Positions 27,295-36,205 of a stretch of DNA of 64,000 bases are shown piece after piece (position 1 is the stretch's first letter; each line of letters starts with the position of its first letter). The stretch comes from Gammaproteobacteria bacterium (GTDB taxonomy: Bacteria; Pseudomonadota; Gammaproteobacteria; UBA6429; Thiohalophilaceae). Position numbers and translations under genes: made by a program. The notes under the pieces were generated by a model, which saw only the letters and a program-made list of their open reading frames with translations, searched no databases and was not told the origin of the DNA. Location: positions 62,001 to 126,000 of the forward strand of contig JAOUNS010000009.1 in assembly GCA_029880855.1 (NCBI GenBank). The letters run 5' to 3'.

Positions 27295-27968
27295 CAACCC
27301 GGCTGATTGTGTTTGACTGGGACGGCACACTCATGGACTCCGAGGCCCGGATTGTGGCGTGTATGCAGGCAGCGATCGATGACCTTGGCTTGCCGGATCG
27401 GACGGCTGCCGAAATCAGCAATATCATCGGTCTTGGGCTGCGTGAATCGGTCACCACCTTGTTTCCCGAACTGAAAGAATCGATGTACCACAAGTTGGTC
27501 GACCAATATCGTTACCATTTTCTCGTCGGTGACAAAACGCCGAGTCCGCTGTTTCCCGGGGTCACAGCGATGCTGGATGATTTGGTACAACAGGATTGTT
27601 TTCTCGCCATCGCGACCGGTAAGGGCCGGGCCGGACTGGACAAGGTGCTGGATGAAACCGGTCTGGCCACAGTTTTCCACAGTACCCGGTGTGCCGATGA
27701 GACCTTCTCCAAGCCACATCCGCAAATGTTGCTGGAACTCATGGATGAACTGGGGGTCGAGACAACGGCGACACTGATGGTTGGCGACACCGAGTATGAT
27801 TTGCAGATGGCACACAATTCTAAAGCCCATGCCCTGGCGGTCAGTTATGGAGTGCATGACAAATCCCGGTTGCTGGAGTGTCGCCCATTGGCCTGTGTCG
27901 ACAGTATTGATGAATTGCATCACTGGCTTTTGGCCGGACAATGGGGCGAGACAGTCCTGCCTGAGTAA
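27291..27968 (+). CDS. HAD-superfamily phosphatase (subfamily IA, Gph-like)
   Basis: A 225-residue HAD hydrolase whose TTG start at 27291 overlaps the rluC stop by four bases. The nucleophile motif is FDWDGTLMDSE (Asp at residue 9), then a helical cap (about 15-85). Motif II IATGKGRAGL, motif III Lys in FSKPHPQML and the acidic motif IV MVGDTEYDLQMA follow. Sequence resembles phosphoglycolate phosphatases and the gene that follows rluC in Pseudomonas. The substrate is not known, so gph is not used as a symbol. Confidence 0.9.
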   Translation: MTTRLIVFDWDGTLMDSEARIVACMQAAIDDLGLPDRTAAEISNIIGLGLRESVTTLFPELKESMYHKLVDQYRYHFLVGDKTPSPLFPGVTAMLDDLVQQDCFLAIATGKGRAGLDKVLDETGLATVFHSTRCADETFSKPHPQMLLELMDELGVETTATLMVGDTEYDLQMAHNSKAHALAVSYGVHDKSRLLECRPLACVDSIDELHHWLLAGQWGETVLPE

Positions 27969-28045
27969 AGACAGTCAGTAATTCAGTGGTTATACTCATG
28001 TTTCCACAGCGCATAAACTAACCCTTAACAAGTTCAGGTAAAACG

Positions 28046-29023
28046 ATGGAAGAGCAGAATTCAGGCCAACCAACCGGTTCGCAGCAGGACAATCAATGGC
28101 AACAGGATGTGATCAACCGACTGGTCTTTGCTTCGCTGAATGAACAGCGCCGGACAAGGCGCTGGAATATCTTTTTCAAATCGCTGATGTTTTCCTATCT
28201 CTTTCTGTTGGTACTCATGGTTTATCTCCCGGACCAGGGTGAAGGGGTGAAAAAAACAGGGCGTCATACCGCACTGGTCGAGATCAATGGCGTTATCGCC
28301 GACAACACGGAAGCCAATGCCGATGATATTATCAGCAGCCTGCGCGCCGCATTTAAAAACAAGGATACGGCCGGGGTCATTATCCGGATCAACAGCCCGG
28401 GCGGCAGTCCGGTCCAGGCCGGTTATATCAATGATGAAATCAAACGTTTGCGGGACAAGTATCCGAAAATCAAACTCTATGCCGTGGTCACCGACATTTG
28501 CGCATCAGGCGGTTACTACATTGCGGCGGCAGCAGATGAAATTTTTGCCGACAAGGCCAGTATTATTGGCTCCATCGGTGTGGTGATGAGCAGTTTTGGT
28601 TTTGTCGACAGCATGCAAAAGCTGGGGATAGAGCGCCGGCTTTATACCGCAGGTGAAAGCAAGGGGCTGCTCGATCCCTTTACCCCGGAAAAAAAGGCTG
28701 AAGTCACCCACATCAAACAGATGTTGAATACCATCCATCGCCAGTTTATTGATGTGGTCAAGGAAGGGCGCGGGCAACGCCTGAAAGATGATAAACGTCT
28801 GTTTACCGGCCTTGTCTGGACAGGGGAAGAAAGTGTGGAGCTGGGACTGGTTGACGGTCTGGGCAGCAGCAGTTACGTAGCGCGTGAAGTGATCGAGGCG
28901 GAGAACATTGTTAATTACACCCCCAAACAAAGCTTCTACGAGCGGTTCGCTGAACGTCTGGGAACTGCCATGGCAAACACACTGGCGCAGATCATCGATG
29001 TAAAACAGCTCTTATTGCGCTGA
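28046..29023 (+). CDS. sppA: S49-family signal peptide peptidase (short SppA)
   Basis: A 325-residue membrane protease of the short SppA type, like the one in this place in Pseudomonas and about half the length of E. coli SppA. A cytoplasmic N terminus of some 45 residues precedes one membrane helix (about 48-65, LMFSYLFLLVLMVYL). The periplasmic S49 domain has INSPGGSPVQAGYINDEI, the catalytic Ser in ICASGGYYIA (about residue 154) and the general-base Lys in GESKGLLDPF (about 205). It degrades cleaved signal peptides in the membrane. The maf gene converges on it with only four bases between stops. Confidence 0.93.
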   Translation: MEEQNSGQPTGSQQDNQWQQDVINRLVFASLNEQRRTRRWNIFFKSLMFSYLFLLVLMVYLPDQGEGVKKTGRHTALVEINGVIADNTEANADDIISSLRAAFKNKDTAGVIIRINSPGGSPVQAGYINDEIKRLRDKYPKIKLYAVVTDICASGGYYIAAAADEIFADKASIIGSIGVVMSSFGFVDSMQKLGIERRLYTAGESKGLLDPFTPEKKAEVTHIKQMLNTIHRQFIDVVKEGRGQRLKDDKRLFTGLVWTGEESVELGLVDGLGSSSYVAREVIEAENIVNYTPKQSFYERFAERLGTAMANTLAQIIDVKQLLLR

Positions 29024-29027
29024 TAAA

Positions 29028-29606
29028 CTAAATCACCTGGAACCCTTCCGCTTCCAGCATTCGTACCAGCCTGATAAGGGGCAGACCAATGAGAGTATTG
29101 GGATCATCCCCAATCAGGCGTTCGAACAAACAAATGCCCAGTGCTTCTGACTTGAAGCTGCCGGCACAGTTATAGGGTTGTTCGGCGCGCAGATAGTTTT
29201 CAATCTGACTCAGACTCAATGTCCGAAACACAACCTGGTAGGGAACGGCTTCACACTGTTGTCGACCGGTCCGGCTGTTGAGGAGACACAACCCGGTGTA
29301 AAAAGTGACTGTTTTACCGGAGGCCTGTTGCAGTTGTTTAAGCGCATTTTCATGGCTGCCTGGTTTGCCAAGAATTTCACCATCAATCACCGCGACCTGA
29401 TCCGAACCGATTATCAGGTTGTCCTGGTATCGATCGGCCACGGCCAGGGCTTTCTCCAGCGCCAGACGCCGGACCAGCGATTCCGGGGTTTCCGCATCCC
29501 GGGCGGACTCATCTGTATTCGGCGCAACGGCTGTGAATGGGATGCCCAGCTTTTCCAGAATGGCGCGGCGAAACGGCGAAGTTGAAGCAAGAATGAGTTG
29601 AGTCAT
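29028..29606 (-). CDS. Maf-family nucleotide pyrophosphatase (YceF type)
   Basis: A 192-residue Maf protein. I start it at the ATG at 29606 ([20 protein letters not shown]), the standard Maf N terminus; the open frame back to 29687 is an unlikely leader. The family motifs [31 protein letters not shown] and [18 protein letters not shown] are present. The last differs from the dTTP/UTP-type YhdE motif and fits YceF-like enzymes, described as acting on 7-methyl-GTP. It sits opposite and close to the yceD promoter region as in other gammaproteobacteria. Confidence 0.92.
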   Translation of the reverse strand: MTQLILASTSPFRRAILEKLGIPFTAVAPNTDESARDAETPESLVRRLALEKALAVADRYQDNLIIGSDQVAVIDGEILGKPGSHENALKQLQQASGKTVTFYTGLCLLNSRTGRQQCEAVPYQVVFRTLSLSQIENYLRAEQPYNCAGSFKSEALGICLFERLIGDDPNTLIGLPLIRLVRMLEAEGFQVI

Positions 29607-29762
29607 ATATAGTAGTGCCACCAGTAATACTGTTTGAATGACTAGTATAAAACAGACTCTGCAGCGGGGGATATCCGAATAAAACACGGTGGAAATGTCG
29701 TGAAACAGTCCCGGTTATGCCGAAAATCGATAAATTCAGTTAGATTTCATGATGATATTGCT

Positions 29763-29791
29763 TTGACACTTTGGTGGCCCGCGGCTACAAT
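29763..29791 (+). promoter_or_regulatory. Near-consensus sigma-70 promoter for yceD-rpmF
   Basis: TTGACA (29763-29768), 17 bp, TACAAT (29786-29791): a perfect -35 and five of six -10 bases at ideal spacing. The transcription start would fall at about 29797-29799, only two to four bases before the yceD ATG at 29801. Confidence 0.85.
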
Positions 29792-29800
29792 CCGCGCCTT

Positions 29801-30325
29801 ATGCCGGGCTGTACTGACCGATTACCTGTCGAACTGGACCCGTTTCGTATGGCGGAACTGGGTCGCCGTCTGCAGGGGTGCCTGGATTTCAAACAGATGC
29901 AGCGGCTCTTGCCGTTACTCGAGGCAAAAGAAGGTCGGCTTGATGCCAGACTGGACTTTGGCATTGATGAGCAAGGTCAGGCCTGGCTGCAGGGTGAAAT
30001 TCGGACAGAGGTGGTGCTGCAATGCCAGCGTTGCCTGGAGAAAATGCAGTACCCGATTGTTGCTGAATTCCGTTTGGCTCTGTTACGGCACGAATCAGAG
30101 GCAGAGAATATACCGGATGAATATGAGCCGCTGATTGTGACAACGGTACCGGTAAGGACGGTGGATATTTTGGAAGACGAGTTAATATTGTCGCTTCCCG
30201 TTATCGCCAAACATCAACATGATTGTCTCGCTGAGCTGAACAGCAAGGATGAGACCGGGCAAGAGACATCCGTCGACACGCAAAATCCGTTTGCGGTACT
30301 GGCGGAATTGAAGAAAGAACATTGA
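29801..30325 (+). CDS. yceD: YceD (DUF177) protein
   Basis: A 174-residue protein of the DUF177 family. The ATG at 29801 gives the N terminus MPGCTDRLPVELDPFR, which lines up with E. coli YceD (173 residues); a GTG at 29771 lies inside the promoter spacer. Conserved Cys pair in LQCQRCLEKM (about 78-81), YEPLIVTTVPVRTVDILEDELILSLPVIAKH and the ending NPFAVLAELKK are all as in the family. DUF177 proteins are needed for normal 23S rRNA levels in several bacteria and plants. Followed 18 bases later by rpmF, the usual pairing. No Shine-Dalgarno precedes the ATG, in keeping with a leaderless message. Confidence 0.92.
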   Translation: MPGCTDRLPVELDPFRMAELGRRLQGCLDFKQMQRLLPLLEAKEGRLDARLDFGIDEQGQAWLQGEIRTEVVLQCQRCLEKMQYPIVAEFRLALLRHESEAENIPDEYEPLIVTTVPVRTVDILEDELILSLPVIAKHQHDCLAELNSKDETGQETSVDTQNPFAVLAELKKEH

Positions 30326-30343
30326 ACAGAAACGAGGCAGACT

Positions 30344-30526
30344 ATGGCTGTACAACAGAATCGCAAGACCCCATCCAGACGTGGCATGCGCCGGGCACAT
30401 GATGCGCTGACCACAAGCGCGCTTTCCATCGAATCAACCACCGGTGAGACGCATCTCCGTCACCACATCAGCCCGGACGGCTACTACCGTGGTCGAAAAG
30501 TCCTGGATAAAAAGCAGGAAGACTAA
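30344..30526 (+). CDS. rpmF: 50S ribosomal protein L32
   Basis: A 60-residue ribosomal protein with the standard [22 protein letters not shown] start and [15 protein letters not shown] end. It lacks the zinc-binding Cys residues of the C+ form, as in most gammaproteobacteria. Preceded by ACGAGG-type ribosome site and co-transcribed with yceD. A 12-bp hairpin lies between it and plsX. Confidence 0.98.
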   Translation: MAVQQNRKTPSRRGMRRAHDALTTSALSIESTTGETHLRHHISPDGYYRGRKVLDKKQED

Positions 30527-30588
30527 AGTCTTACGCTTGAATGACGACACAATGGCCCCGTATATATTCCATCAGATACCGGGCTCGA

Positions 30589-30616
30589 TACGGGACAGGG
30601 GTGACCCTGTCCCGTA
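30589..30616 (+). other. Perfect 12-bp RNA hairpin with GUGA tetraloop before plsX
   Basis: TACGGGACAGGG (30589-30600), loop GTGA, CCCTGTCCCGTA (30605-30616). All 12 pairs are perfect and the loop is of the stable GNRA class. No T run follows (ctcacataag), so it is not an ordinary terminator. It stands 48 bases before the plsX ATG and about 60 after rpmF. Confidence 0.85.
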
Positions 30617-30664
30617 CTCACATAAGAAATACAAACATTACAAAACGACAGCGCGAAACCTTGA

Positions 30665-31693
30665 ATGAATGCTGATATCACGATATCGCTGGATGCCATG
30701 GGCGGCGACCATGGCCCAGAGGTTGTAGTTCATGCTGCCCTGATGACTCTCAAACGCCATCCGGGACTGAAATTAATCCTGGTTGGCGATGAAACAGTGT
30801 TGCAACAGACACTGACAAAGCTTAATGCGGATGTTTCCAAATTTCTCACTATCCACCATGCCTCACAGGTGGTGGGGATGGATGAAAAACCCTCATCAGC
30901 ACTGCGCACCAAGAAAGATTCCTCCATGCGAGTTGCCATTAATTTGGTGAAAGAGGGTATCGCTCAGGCTATCGTCAGCGCAGGGAATACCGGCGCATTG
31001 ATGGCAACAGCCCGGTTTGTGTTGAAGACCCTGCCGGGTGTTGATCGACCGGCAATTTGCACCACCTTGCCCACTGTCAGCGGGCATACCTATGTGCTGG
31101 ATCTGGGGGCCAACGTCGACTCCTCTGCTGAACATCTGTTTGAGTTTGCCGTCATGGGGGCGGAACTGGCCAGCGCGGTTGAAGACAAAAAGTCACCGAC
31201 GGTCGGTCTGCTGAATATTGGTGAAGAAGAAGTGAAAGGTAACGAACAGGTCAAGGATGCCGCTCGATTACTGGCCGCCAGCAACCTCAACTACATTGGC
31301 TATGTAGAAGGCGACGGCATTTACCTGGGACACGCTGACGTGGTGGTCTGCGATGGTTTTGTCGGGAACGTGATGCTGAAAAGCAGTGAAGGCGTTGCCA
31401 AGATGATCAGTCAATTTATCAAAAAAGAATTCAAACGAAATATCCTCACTATGTTGTCAGGCTTGATTGCGCTGCCGATTCTGCGTGCCTTCAAGAAACG
31501 TTTTGACCCGCGAGAGTATAACGGCGCCAGCCTGGTTGGATTGCAGGGTATTGTTATTAAAAGTCATGGTGGCGCAGATGCAGTCGCTTTCAGTAACGCG
31601 ATTAACGAGGCTGTACTTGAAATTGAAAAAAATGTTCCGGCCCGGATTAGACAGCAACTGGAAAATATTCTGGTGAAGGAGCGTTTGGTTTGA
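30665..31693 (+). CDS. plsX: Phosphate acyltransferase PlsX
   Basis: A 342-residue cytoplasmic, membrane-associated enzyme that makes acyl-phosphate from acyl-ACP for phospholipid synthesis. N-terminal [20 protein letters not shown] is diagnostic; [57 protein letters not shown] and [28 protein letters not shown] are all present. Full length for the family. The stop overlaps the TTG start of fabH by four bases, so acyl-phosphate and fatty-acid initiation enzymes are coupled as in other gammaproteobacteria. Confidence 0.97.
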   Translation: MNADITISLDAMGGDHGPEVVVHAALMTLKRHPGLKLILVGDETVLQQTLTKLNADVSKFLTIHHASQVVGMDEKPSSALRTKKDSSMRVAINLVKEGIAQAIVSAGNTGALMATARFVLKTLPGVDRPAICTTLPTVSGHTYVLDLGANVDSSAEHLFEFAVMGAELASAVEDKKSPTVGLLNIGEEEVKGNEQVKDAARLLAASNLNYIGYVEGDGIYLGHADVVVCDGFVGNVMLKSSEGVAKMISQFIKKEFKRNILTMLSGLIALPILRAFKKRFDPREYNGASLVGLQGIVIKSHGGADAVAFSNAINEAVLEIEKNVPARIRQQLENILVKERLV

Positions 31694-32658
31694 TCTATTC
31701 ACGTATCACCGGTACCGGCAGTTATTTGCCGGAAAGAGTCTTGACCAATGCCGATCTGGAAACACTGGTGGACACAACAGATGCCTGGATTACCGACAGA
31801 ACCGGGATCAAAAAACGGCATATTGCGCGGGAGGATGAGACTACCTGCGACCTGGCGGAAAAGGCGGCCCGTCATGCCATTGAAGCGGCCGGCTTGCAGC
31901 CGTCCGATATTGATTTAATCATTGTCGGTACCACTACCCCGGATCGCATTTTTCCCAGCACAGCATGTCTGGTTCAGCAAAGACTGGAAATTCACGGCTG
32001 CCCTGCATTTGATATTCAGGCTGTCTGTACCGGTTTTGTATATGCACTGGGTATGGCCGATATGTTTATTAAAACGGGCCAGAGTAAACATGCGCTGGTG
32101 ATTGGTGCCGAGACACTGTCGCGAATCGTTGACTGGAAAGATCGCACAACCTGCGTTCTTTTTGGTGATGGCGCCGGTGCGGTGGTCCTGTCCGCCGGTG
32201 AGACACCCGGGATTCTCTCCACACACCTGCATGCCGATGGACAATATCGGGATCTGTTAACTGTTCCGGCCGGTGTATCGGAGAACTACAAACAGTTGCA
32301 GGCCGGTGAAGCTTACATGACCATGAAAGGTAATGAAGTCTTTAAAATGGCGGTGAACACGCTGGGTGCTATCGTTGATGAAACACTAGCCGCCAATAAT
32401 ATGGACAAATCAGACGTGGATTGGCTGGTACCCCATCAGGCCAATATCAGAATTATTAATGCCACAGCGAAAAAATTGAATATGCCCATGGACCGTGTTG
32501 TGGTTACAGTGCATGAACACGGCAATACATCCGCAGGATCGATTCCGCTGGCACTGGACATTGCGGTGCGCGATGGCCGTATCAAAGCAGGTGACACCGT
32601 ATTGCTGGAAGCGTTTGGCGGCGGGTTTACCTGGGGTTCCGCTCTCGTTAAGTTTTAG
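31690..32658 (+). CDS. fabH: 3-oxoacyl-ACP synthase III
   Basis: A 322-residue initiating condensing enzyme that joins acetyl-CoA and malonyl-ACP. Start TTG 31690 within the plsX stop. N terminus [23 protein letters not shown] is standard. The catalytic triad is visible: Cys in [12 protein letters not shown] (about residue 115), His in [12 protein letters not shown] (about 249) and Asn in [15 protein letters not shown] (about 279). The C terminus [18 protein letters not shown] is typical. First fab gene of the run fabH-fabD-fabG-acpP-fabF. Confidence 0.97.
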   Translation: MIYSRITGTGSYLPERVLTNADLETLVDTTDAWITDRTGIKKRHIAREDETTCDLAEKAARHAIEAAGLQPSDIDLIIVGTTTPDRIFPSTACLVQQRLEIHGCPAFDIQAVCTGFVYALGMADMFIKTGQSKHALVIGAETLSRIVDWKDRTTCVLFGDGAGAVVLSAGETPGILSTHLHADGQYRDLLTVPAGVSENYKQLQAGEAYMTMKGNEVFKMAVNTLGAIVDETLAANNMDKSDVDWLVPHQANIRIINATAKKLNMPMDRVVVTVHEHGNTSAGSIPLALDIAVRDGRIKAGDTVLLEAFGGGFTWGSALVKF

Positions 32659-32682
32659 TAACTGGAAAATTACGGAGTCAGA

Positions 32683-33606
32683 ATGGCACTAGGTATAATT
32701 TTTCCCGGTCAGGGTTCACAGTCGGTCGGTATGCTAAAAGAGCCGGCAGACAAGTTTGACGTGGTCAAAGCGACTTTCGACGAGGCTTCAACTGTGCTCG
32801 GTTATGACCTTTGGCAGATCGTGCAGGAAGGCCCGGAGGAAAAACTTAACTCGACCGCTGTCACACAGCCGGCCATGCTGGCTGCCGGTGTTGCCGTATG
32901 GCGTGTTTGGCTGGCTCAGGGCGGTGAACAGCCGGTCGTGCTGGCAGGACACAGTCTCGGGGAATACACTGCACTGGTCTGTGCAGGCAGTCTCGCATTT
33001 GCTGATGCCATCGGCTTGGTGGCTGAGCGTGGCAAGCTGATGCAGCAGGCCGTACCGCAAGGCAGCGGTGCCATGGCGGCAATTCTTGGTCTGGATGATG
33101 CTGATGTGATCAGTGTGTGTGCTGAGGCGGCCCAGGGTGAGGTGGTGGAAGCCGTTAATTTCAATTCACCCGGACAGGTCGTGGTCGCCGGCGCCAGGCA
33201 GGCGGTGGAACGCGCCGCTGAACTGGCCAAGCAGAAGGGCGCCAAGCGGGCGGTATTATTACCGGTCAGTGTACCGTCACATTGTTCGCTTATGCAGCCG
33301 GCTGCGGATGAGTTGGCGAAACGGCTTGCCGCCATTGAGGTAAAATCACCCGCTGTCACCGTAATCAATAATGTTGATGTGGCAAGCCCAACCGGAGCGG
33401 ATGATATCCGTGCTGCGTTGACTCGACAGTTGTATCAACCGGTGCGTTGGGTTGAGACCATTAACAAGATGTCGGATCTGGGCGTGGATAAAGTGATTGA
33501 AGCCGGTCCCGGCAAGGTGTTGGCCGGTTTGAACAAGCGAATTGTGAAATCCATGACAGCGCTTGCCGTGTATGATTCCGAGACTCTCGCGGCGGCGATG
33601 TCCTGA
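32683..33606 (+). CDS. fabD: Malonyl-CoA:ACP transacylase
   Basis: A 307-residue enzyme that charges ACP with malonate. Active-site Ser lies in LAGHSLGEYTAL (GHSLG, about residue 92) and the His partner in LPVSVPSHCSLMQPAA (about 201). N-terminal IIFPGQGSQSVGMLKE and the late IEAGPGKVLAGLNKRI are standard. Length matches E. coli FabD (309). It stands between fabH (24 bases) and fabG (52 bases). Confidence 0.97.
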   Translation: MALGIIFPGQGSQSVGMLKEPADKFDVVKATFDEASTVLGYDLWQIVQEGPEEKLNSTAVTQPAMLAAGVAVWRVWLAQGGEQPVVLAGHSLGEYTALVCAGSLAFADAIGLVAERGKLMQQAVPQGSGAMAAILGLDDADVISVCAEAAQGEVVEAVNFNSPGQVVVAGARQAVERAAELAKQKGAKRAVLLPVSVPSHCSLMQPAADELAKRLAAIEVKSPAVTVINNVDVASPTGADDIRAALTRQLYQPVRWVETINKMSDLGVDKVIEAGPGKVLAGLNKRIVKSMTALAVYDSETLAAAMS

Positions 33607-33658
33607 TAGACGACGTGACTGATCGACATCAGTAATAAAATAAAGAAAGGGGAAGAAC

Positions 33659-34402
33659 ATGAGTCTGGAAAATGAAATTGCACTGGTAACAGGCGCCAGT
33701 CGGGGCATCGGTATGAATATTGCGCTGGAGCTCGGCAAGGCGGGTGCTGTGGTCATCGGGACGGCGACCTCTGCCAAGGGTGCAGAGGCGATTTCCGCCT
33801 ATCTGGCTGATGCAGGCATAAAAGGCACAGGTTTGGTGATGAATGTCACCGATCAAACCAGTATCAGTAATGCCATTAAAGAGATTGAAGAAAAATTTTC
33901 GTCACCTACAATTCTTGTCAATAATGCAGGCATTACCCGCGATAACCTGCTTATGAGAATGAAAGACGAAGAATGGGAAGACATCATCAATACCAATTTG
34001 AGTTCGATTTTTCGTGTTACCAAAGCATGCGTGAAACAAATGACAAAGGCTCGTAAAGGCCGAATCATCAGCATCGCTTCCGTAGTTGGCGCGGCCGGGA
34101 ATGCCGGTCAGACCAATTATGCGGCGGCCAAGGCCGGTATTATGGGTTTCAGCAAGTCGCTGGCACGCGAAGTAGGGTCCCGCGGCATTACGGTTAACGT
34201 GGTTGCGCCGGGTTTCATTGACACAGACATGACACGTGCTCTGCCGGATGAACACCGCAAGGCACTTCTTGGCCAAATTCCATTGGCTCGTTTGGGACAA
34301 CCTGAAGAGATTGCCAAGGCAGTCGTCTTTCTGGCCTCACCGGGTGCGGCATACATCACCGGTGAAACACTGCATGTCAACGGCGGCATGTACATGGGCT
34401 GA
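33659..34402 (+). CDS. fabG: 3-oxoacyl-ACP reductase
   Basis: A 247-residue short-chain dehydrogenase that reduces 3-oxoacyl-ACP with NADPH. Nucleotide motif TGASRGIGMNIA at residues 12-23, NNAG at about 88-91, the catalytic Ser in IISIASVVGAAG (about 140), and Tyr-x-x-x-Lys in NYAAAKAGIMGF (Tyr about 153, Lys 157). The end GETLHVNGGMYMG is typical of FabG. A strong AAAGGGGAAG ribosome site precedes it. The 152-bp gap to acpP is the longest within the fab run. Confidence 0.97.
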   Translation: MSLENEIALVTGASRGIGMNIALELGKAGAVVIGTATSAKGAEAISAYLADAGIKGTGLVMNVTDQTSISNAIKEIEEKFSSPTILVNNAGITRDNLLMRMKDEEWEDIINTNLSSIFRVTKACVKQMTKARKGRIISIASVVGAAGNAGQTNYAAAKAGIMGFSKSLAREVGSRGITVNVVAPGFIDTDMTRALPDEHRKALLGQIPLARLGQPEEIAKAVVFLASPGAAYITGETLHVNGGMYMG

Positions 34403-34554
34403 TGACAGTGAAATAACATTAATAATTGAGTGGATTAGTAATCGCAAGTCGTAATAAATGTATCGTCTTGATTCTGGCAACAAGCTTAAGTTTTCAATAC
34501 AATACGCAAATTACGGCGGTAATTTGAACTATACAAACCGGAGGAAAAAACCGC

Positions 34555-34788
34555 ATGAGCAGTGTTGAAGAACGCGTAAAGAAAATTGTTGTTGAACAAT
34601 TGGGTGTGAAAGAGGAAGAAGTGAAAAACGACGCCTCTTTTGTTGACGATCTGGGAGCTGATTCACTGGATACCGTTGAACTGGTAATGGCGCTGGAAGA
34701 GGAATTTGAAACTGAAATTCCTGATGAAGAAGCCGAAAAAATTACCACGGTCCAACAGGCAATTGATTATATCAACGCTAATTCCTAA
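34555..34788 (+). CDS. acpP: Acyl carrier protein
   Basis: A 77-residue acidic carrier protein. The phosphopantetheine attachment Ser is in [21 protein letters not shown] (Ser37 as in E. coli). Nearly identical in length and helices to E. coli ACP. Strong ribosome site CCGGAGGA. A TACAAT at 34498-34503 with a weak -35 could serve as its own promoter within the 152-bp upstream gap. A terminator follows before fabF, so acpP can be expressed above its neighbours. Confidence 0.98.
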   Translation: MSSVEERVKKIVVEQLGVKEEEVKNDASFVDDLGADSLDTVELVMALEEEFETEIPDEEAEKITTVQQAIDYINANS

Positions 34789-34814
34789 TTATCGATTGAC
34801 TGAATCTGTGTTAG

Positions 34815-34851
34815 GGCCGCATCACTATCCTGTCGATGCGGCCTTTTGTTT
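34815..34851 (+). terminator. Intrinsic terminator between acpP and fabF
   Basis: Nine-bp perfect stem GGCCGCATC (34815-34823) / GATGCGGCC (34835-34843), an 11-base loop, then TTTTGTTT. It sits 26 bases after the acpP stop and 25 bases before fabF, within a same-strand run. Confidence 0.85.
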
Positions 34852-34876
34852 GTCTGAACATTGAGGAGATCCGGAG

Positions 34877-36118
34877 TTGACCAAACGTCGTGTTGTTATC
34901 ACAGGTGTCGGTATGCTGTCGCCGGCAGGACTGAACGTTAAATCATCCTGGGAAAACATTCTTGCCGGTAAAAGCGGAATTGCGCCAATCACACATTTTG
35001 ATACCAGCAATTTTTCCACGCGTTTCGGCGGTTCCGTAAAGGGATTTGATGTAACGTCAATCATGTCGGCCAAAGATGCCCGCAAAATGGATCCGTTTAT
35101 TCACTATGGTATTGCCGCCGGTATCGAAGCAATTGAAGATGCCGGACTGGCAGCCAATCCGGATAATGCAGAACGCATCGGTATTGCCATTGGCTCGGGT
35201 ATCGGTGGTCTGGGCACTATCGAAAAAAACTACGATGCCTACATGAACGGCGGGCCGCGCAAAATTTCCCCCTTCCTGATTCCGGCCAGTATCATCAACA
35301 TGGTGTCCGGCAATCTTTCTATTCGTTATGGCTTCAAGGGGCCTAACTACGCCATCGTGACAGCCTGTGCCACGGCAACACACAGTATCGGTGATGCGGC
35401 GCGTTTAATTGAATATGGTGATGCCGATATCATGATTGCCGGCGGTGCTGAAATGGGAACCTCCTATCTTGGTCTCGGTGGCTTTGCGGCTGCCAGGGCG
35501 CTTTCCAGCCGGAATGACGATCCGGAAGGCGCCAGTCGCCCGTGGGACAAGGATCGTGACGGTTTTGTCCTCAGTGACGGGGCCGGTGTCGTTGTCCTGG
35601 AAGAGTATGAACATGCCAAACAACGCGGCGCCAACATTTATTGTGAAGTGGCCGGGTTCGGTATGAGTGGTGATGCCTACCACATGACTTCCCCATCTGT
35701 CGGCGGCGAAGGCGCCATGCGTTGTATGCAACTGGCCATGAAAAATGCCGGCATCAATCCGGATCAGGTTGATTACATTAACGCTCATGGAACCTCGACA
35801 CCGGCCGGTGACATTGCTGAAGTGCAGGCCGCCAAGGGGGCGTTTGGCGACCATGCCAGGAAGCTGGCCATGAGTTCGACCAAATCCATGACCGGACACC
35901 TGCTGGGCGCAGCGGGCGGTATTGAGGCCATCTTTACTGTTTTGTCCATTCGTGATCAGGTGGCGCCACCCACTATCAATCTCGACAATCCCGATCCGGA
36001 ATGCGATCTGGATTTCGTGCCGGGCTCCGCCCGCAAGATGAAAATTGATATCGCCTTGTCCAACTCGTTTGGTTTTGGCGGTACCAACGGCACCATCGTC
36101 CTGAAAAAGCTGGACTGA
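34877..36118 (+). CDS. fabF: 3-oxoacyl-ACP synthase II
   Basis: A 413-residue elongating condensing enzyme. Start TTG 34877 with GAGGAGAT upstream, giving the usual [17 protein letters not shown]. Active-site Cys lies in [17 protein letters not shown] (about residue 163), the first His in [12 protein letters not shown] (about 304) and the second in [15 protein letters not shown] (about 341), with the end [18 protein letters not shown]. Length equals E. coli FabF (413). It follows the acpP terminator, so its level depends on read-through or a promoter not identified here. Confidence 0.97.
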   Translation: MTKRRVVITGVGMLSPAGLNVKSSWENILAGKSGIAPITHFDTSNFSTRFGGSVKGFDVTSIMSAKDARKMDPFIHYGIAAGIEAIEDAGLAANPDNAERIGIAIGSGIGGLGTIEKNYDAYMNGGPRKISPFLIPASIINMVSGNLSIRYGFKGPNYAIVTACATATHSIGDAARLIEYGDADIMIAGGAEMGTSYLGLGGFAAARALSSRNDDPEGASRPWDKDRDGFVLSDGAGVVVLEEYEHAKQRGANIYCEVAGFGMSGDAYHMTSPSVGGEGAMRCMQLAMKNAGINPDQVDYINAHGTSTPAGDIAEVQAAKGAFGDHARKLAMSSTKSMTGHLLGAAGGIEAIFTVLSIRDQVAPPTINLDNPDPECDLDFVPGSARKMKIDIALSNSFGFGGTNGTIVLKKLD

Positions 36119-36168
36119 TCAGATATCGCTCACACGGAATTTGCGTTCAAGCATCATGCGTGAGGTTG

Positions 36169-36205
36169 ACGACCCGGTATGCTGAGACAGACTATACCGG
36201 GTCGT
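36169..36205 (+). promoter_or_regulatory. 12-bp hairpin covering the pabB start codon
   Basis: ACGACCCGGTAT (36169-36180) pairs perfectly with ATACCGGGTCGT (36194-36205) around a 13-base loop. The proposed pabB ATG is 36179-36181, so its first two bases lie in the stem and the third in the loop. No T run follows, so termination is unlikely. Confidence 0.75.

Noticed and set aside
29771-29800. GTG start for yceD at 29771
   Set aside because: It falls within the spacer of the TTGACA/TACAAT promoter, and the extension does not fit the family N terminus.
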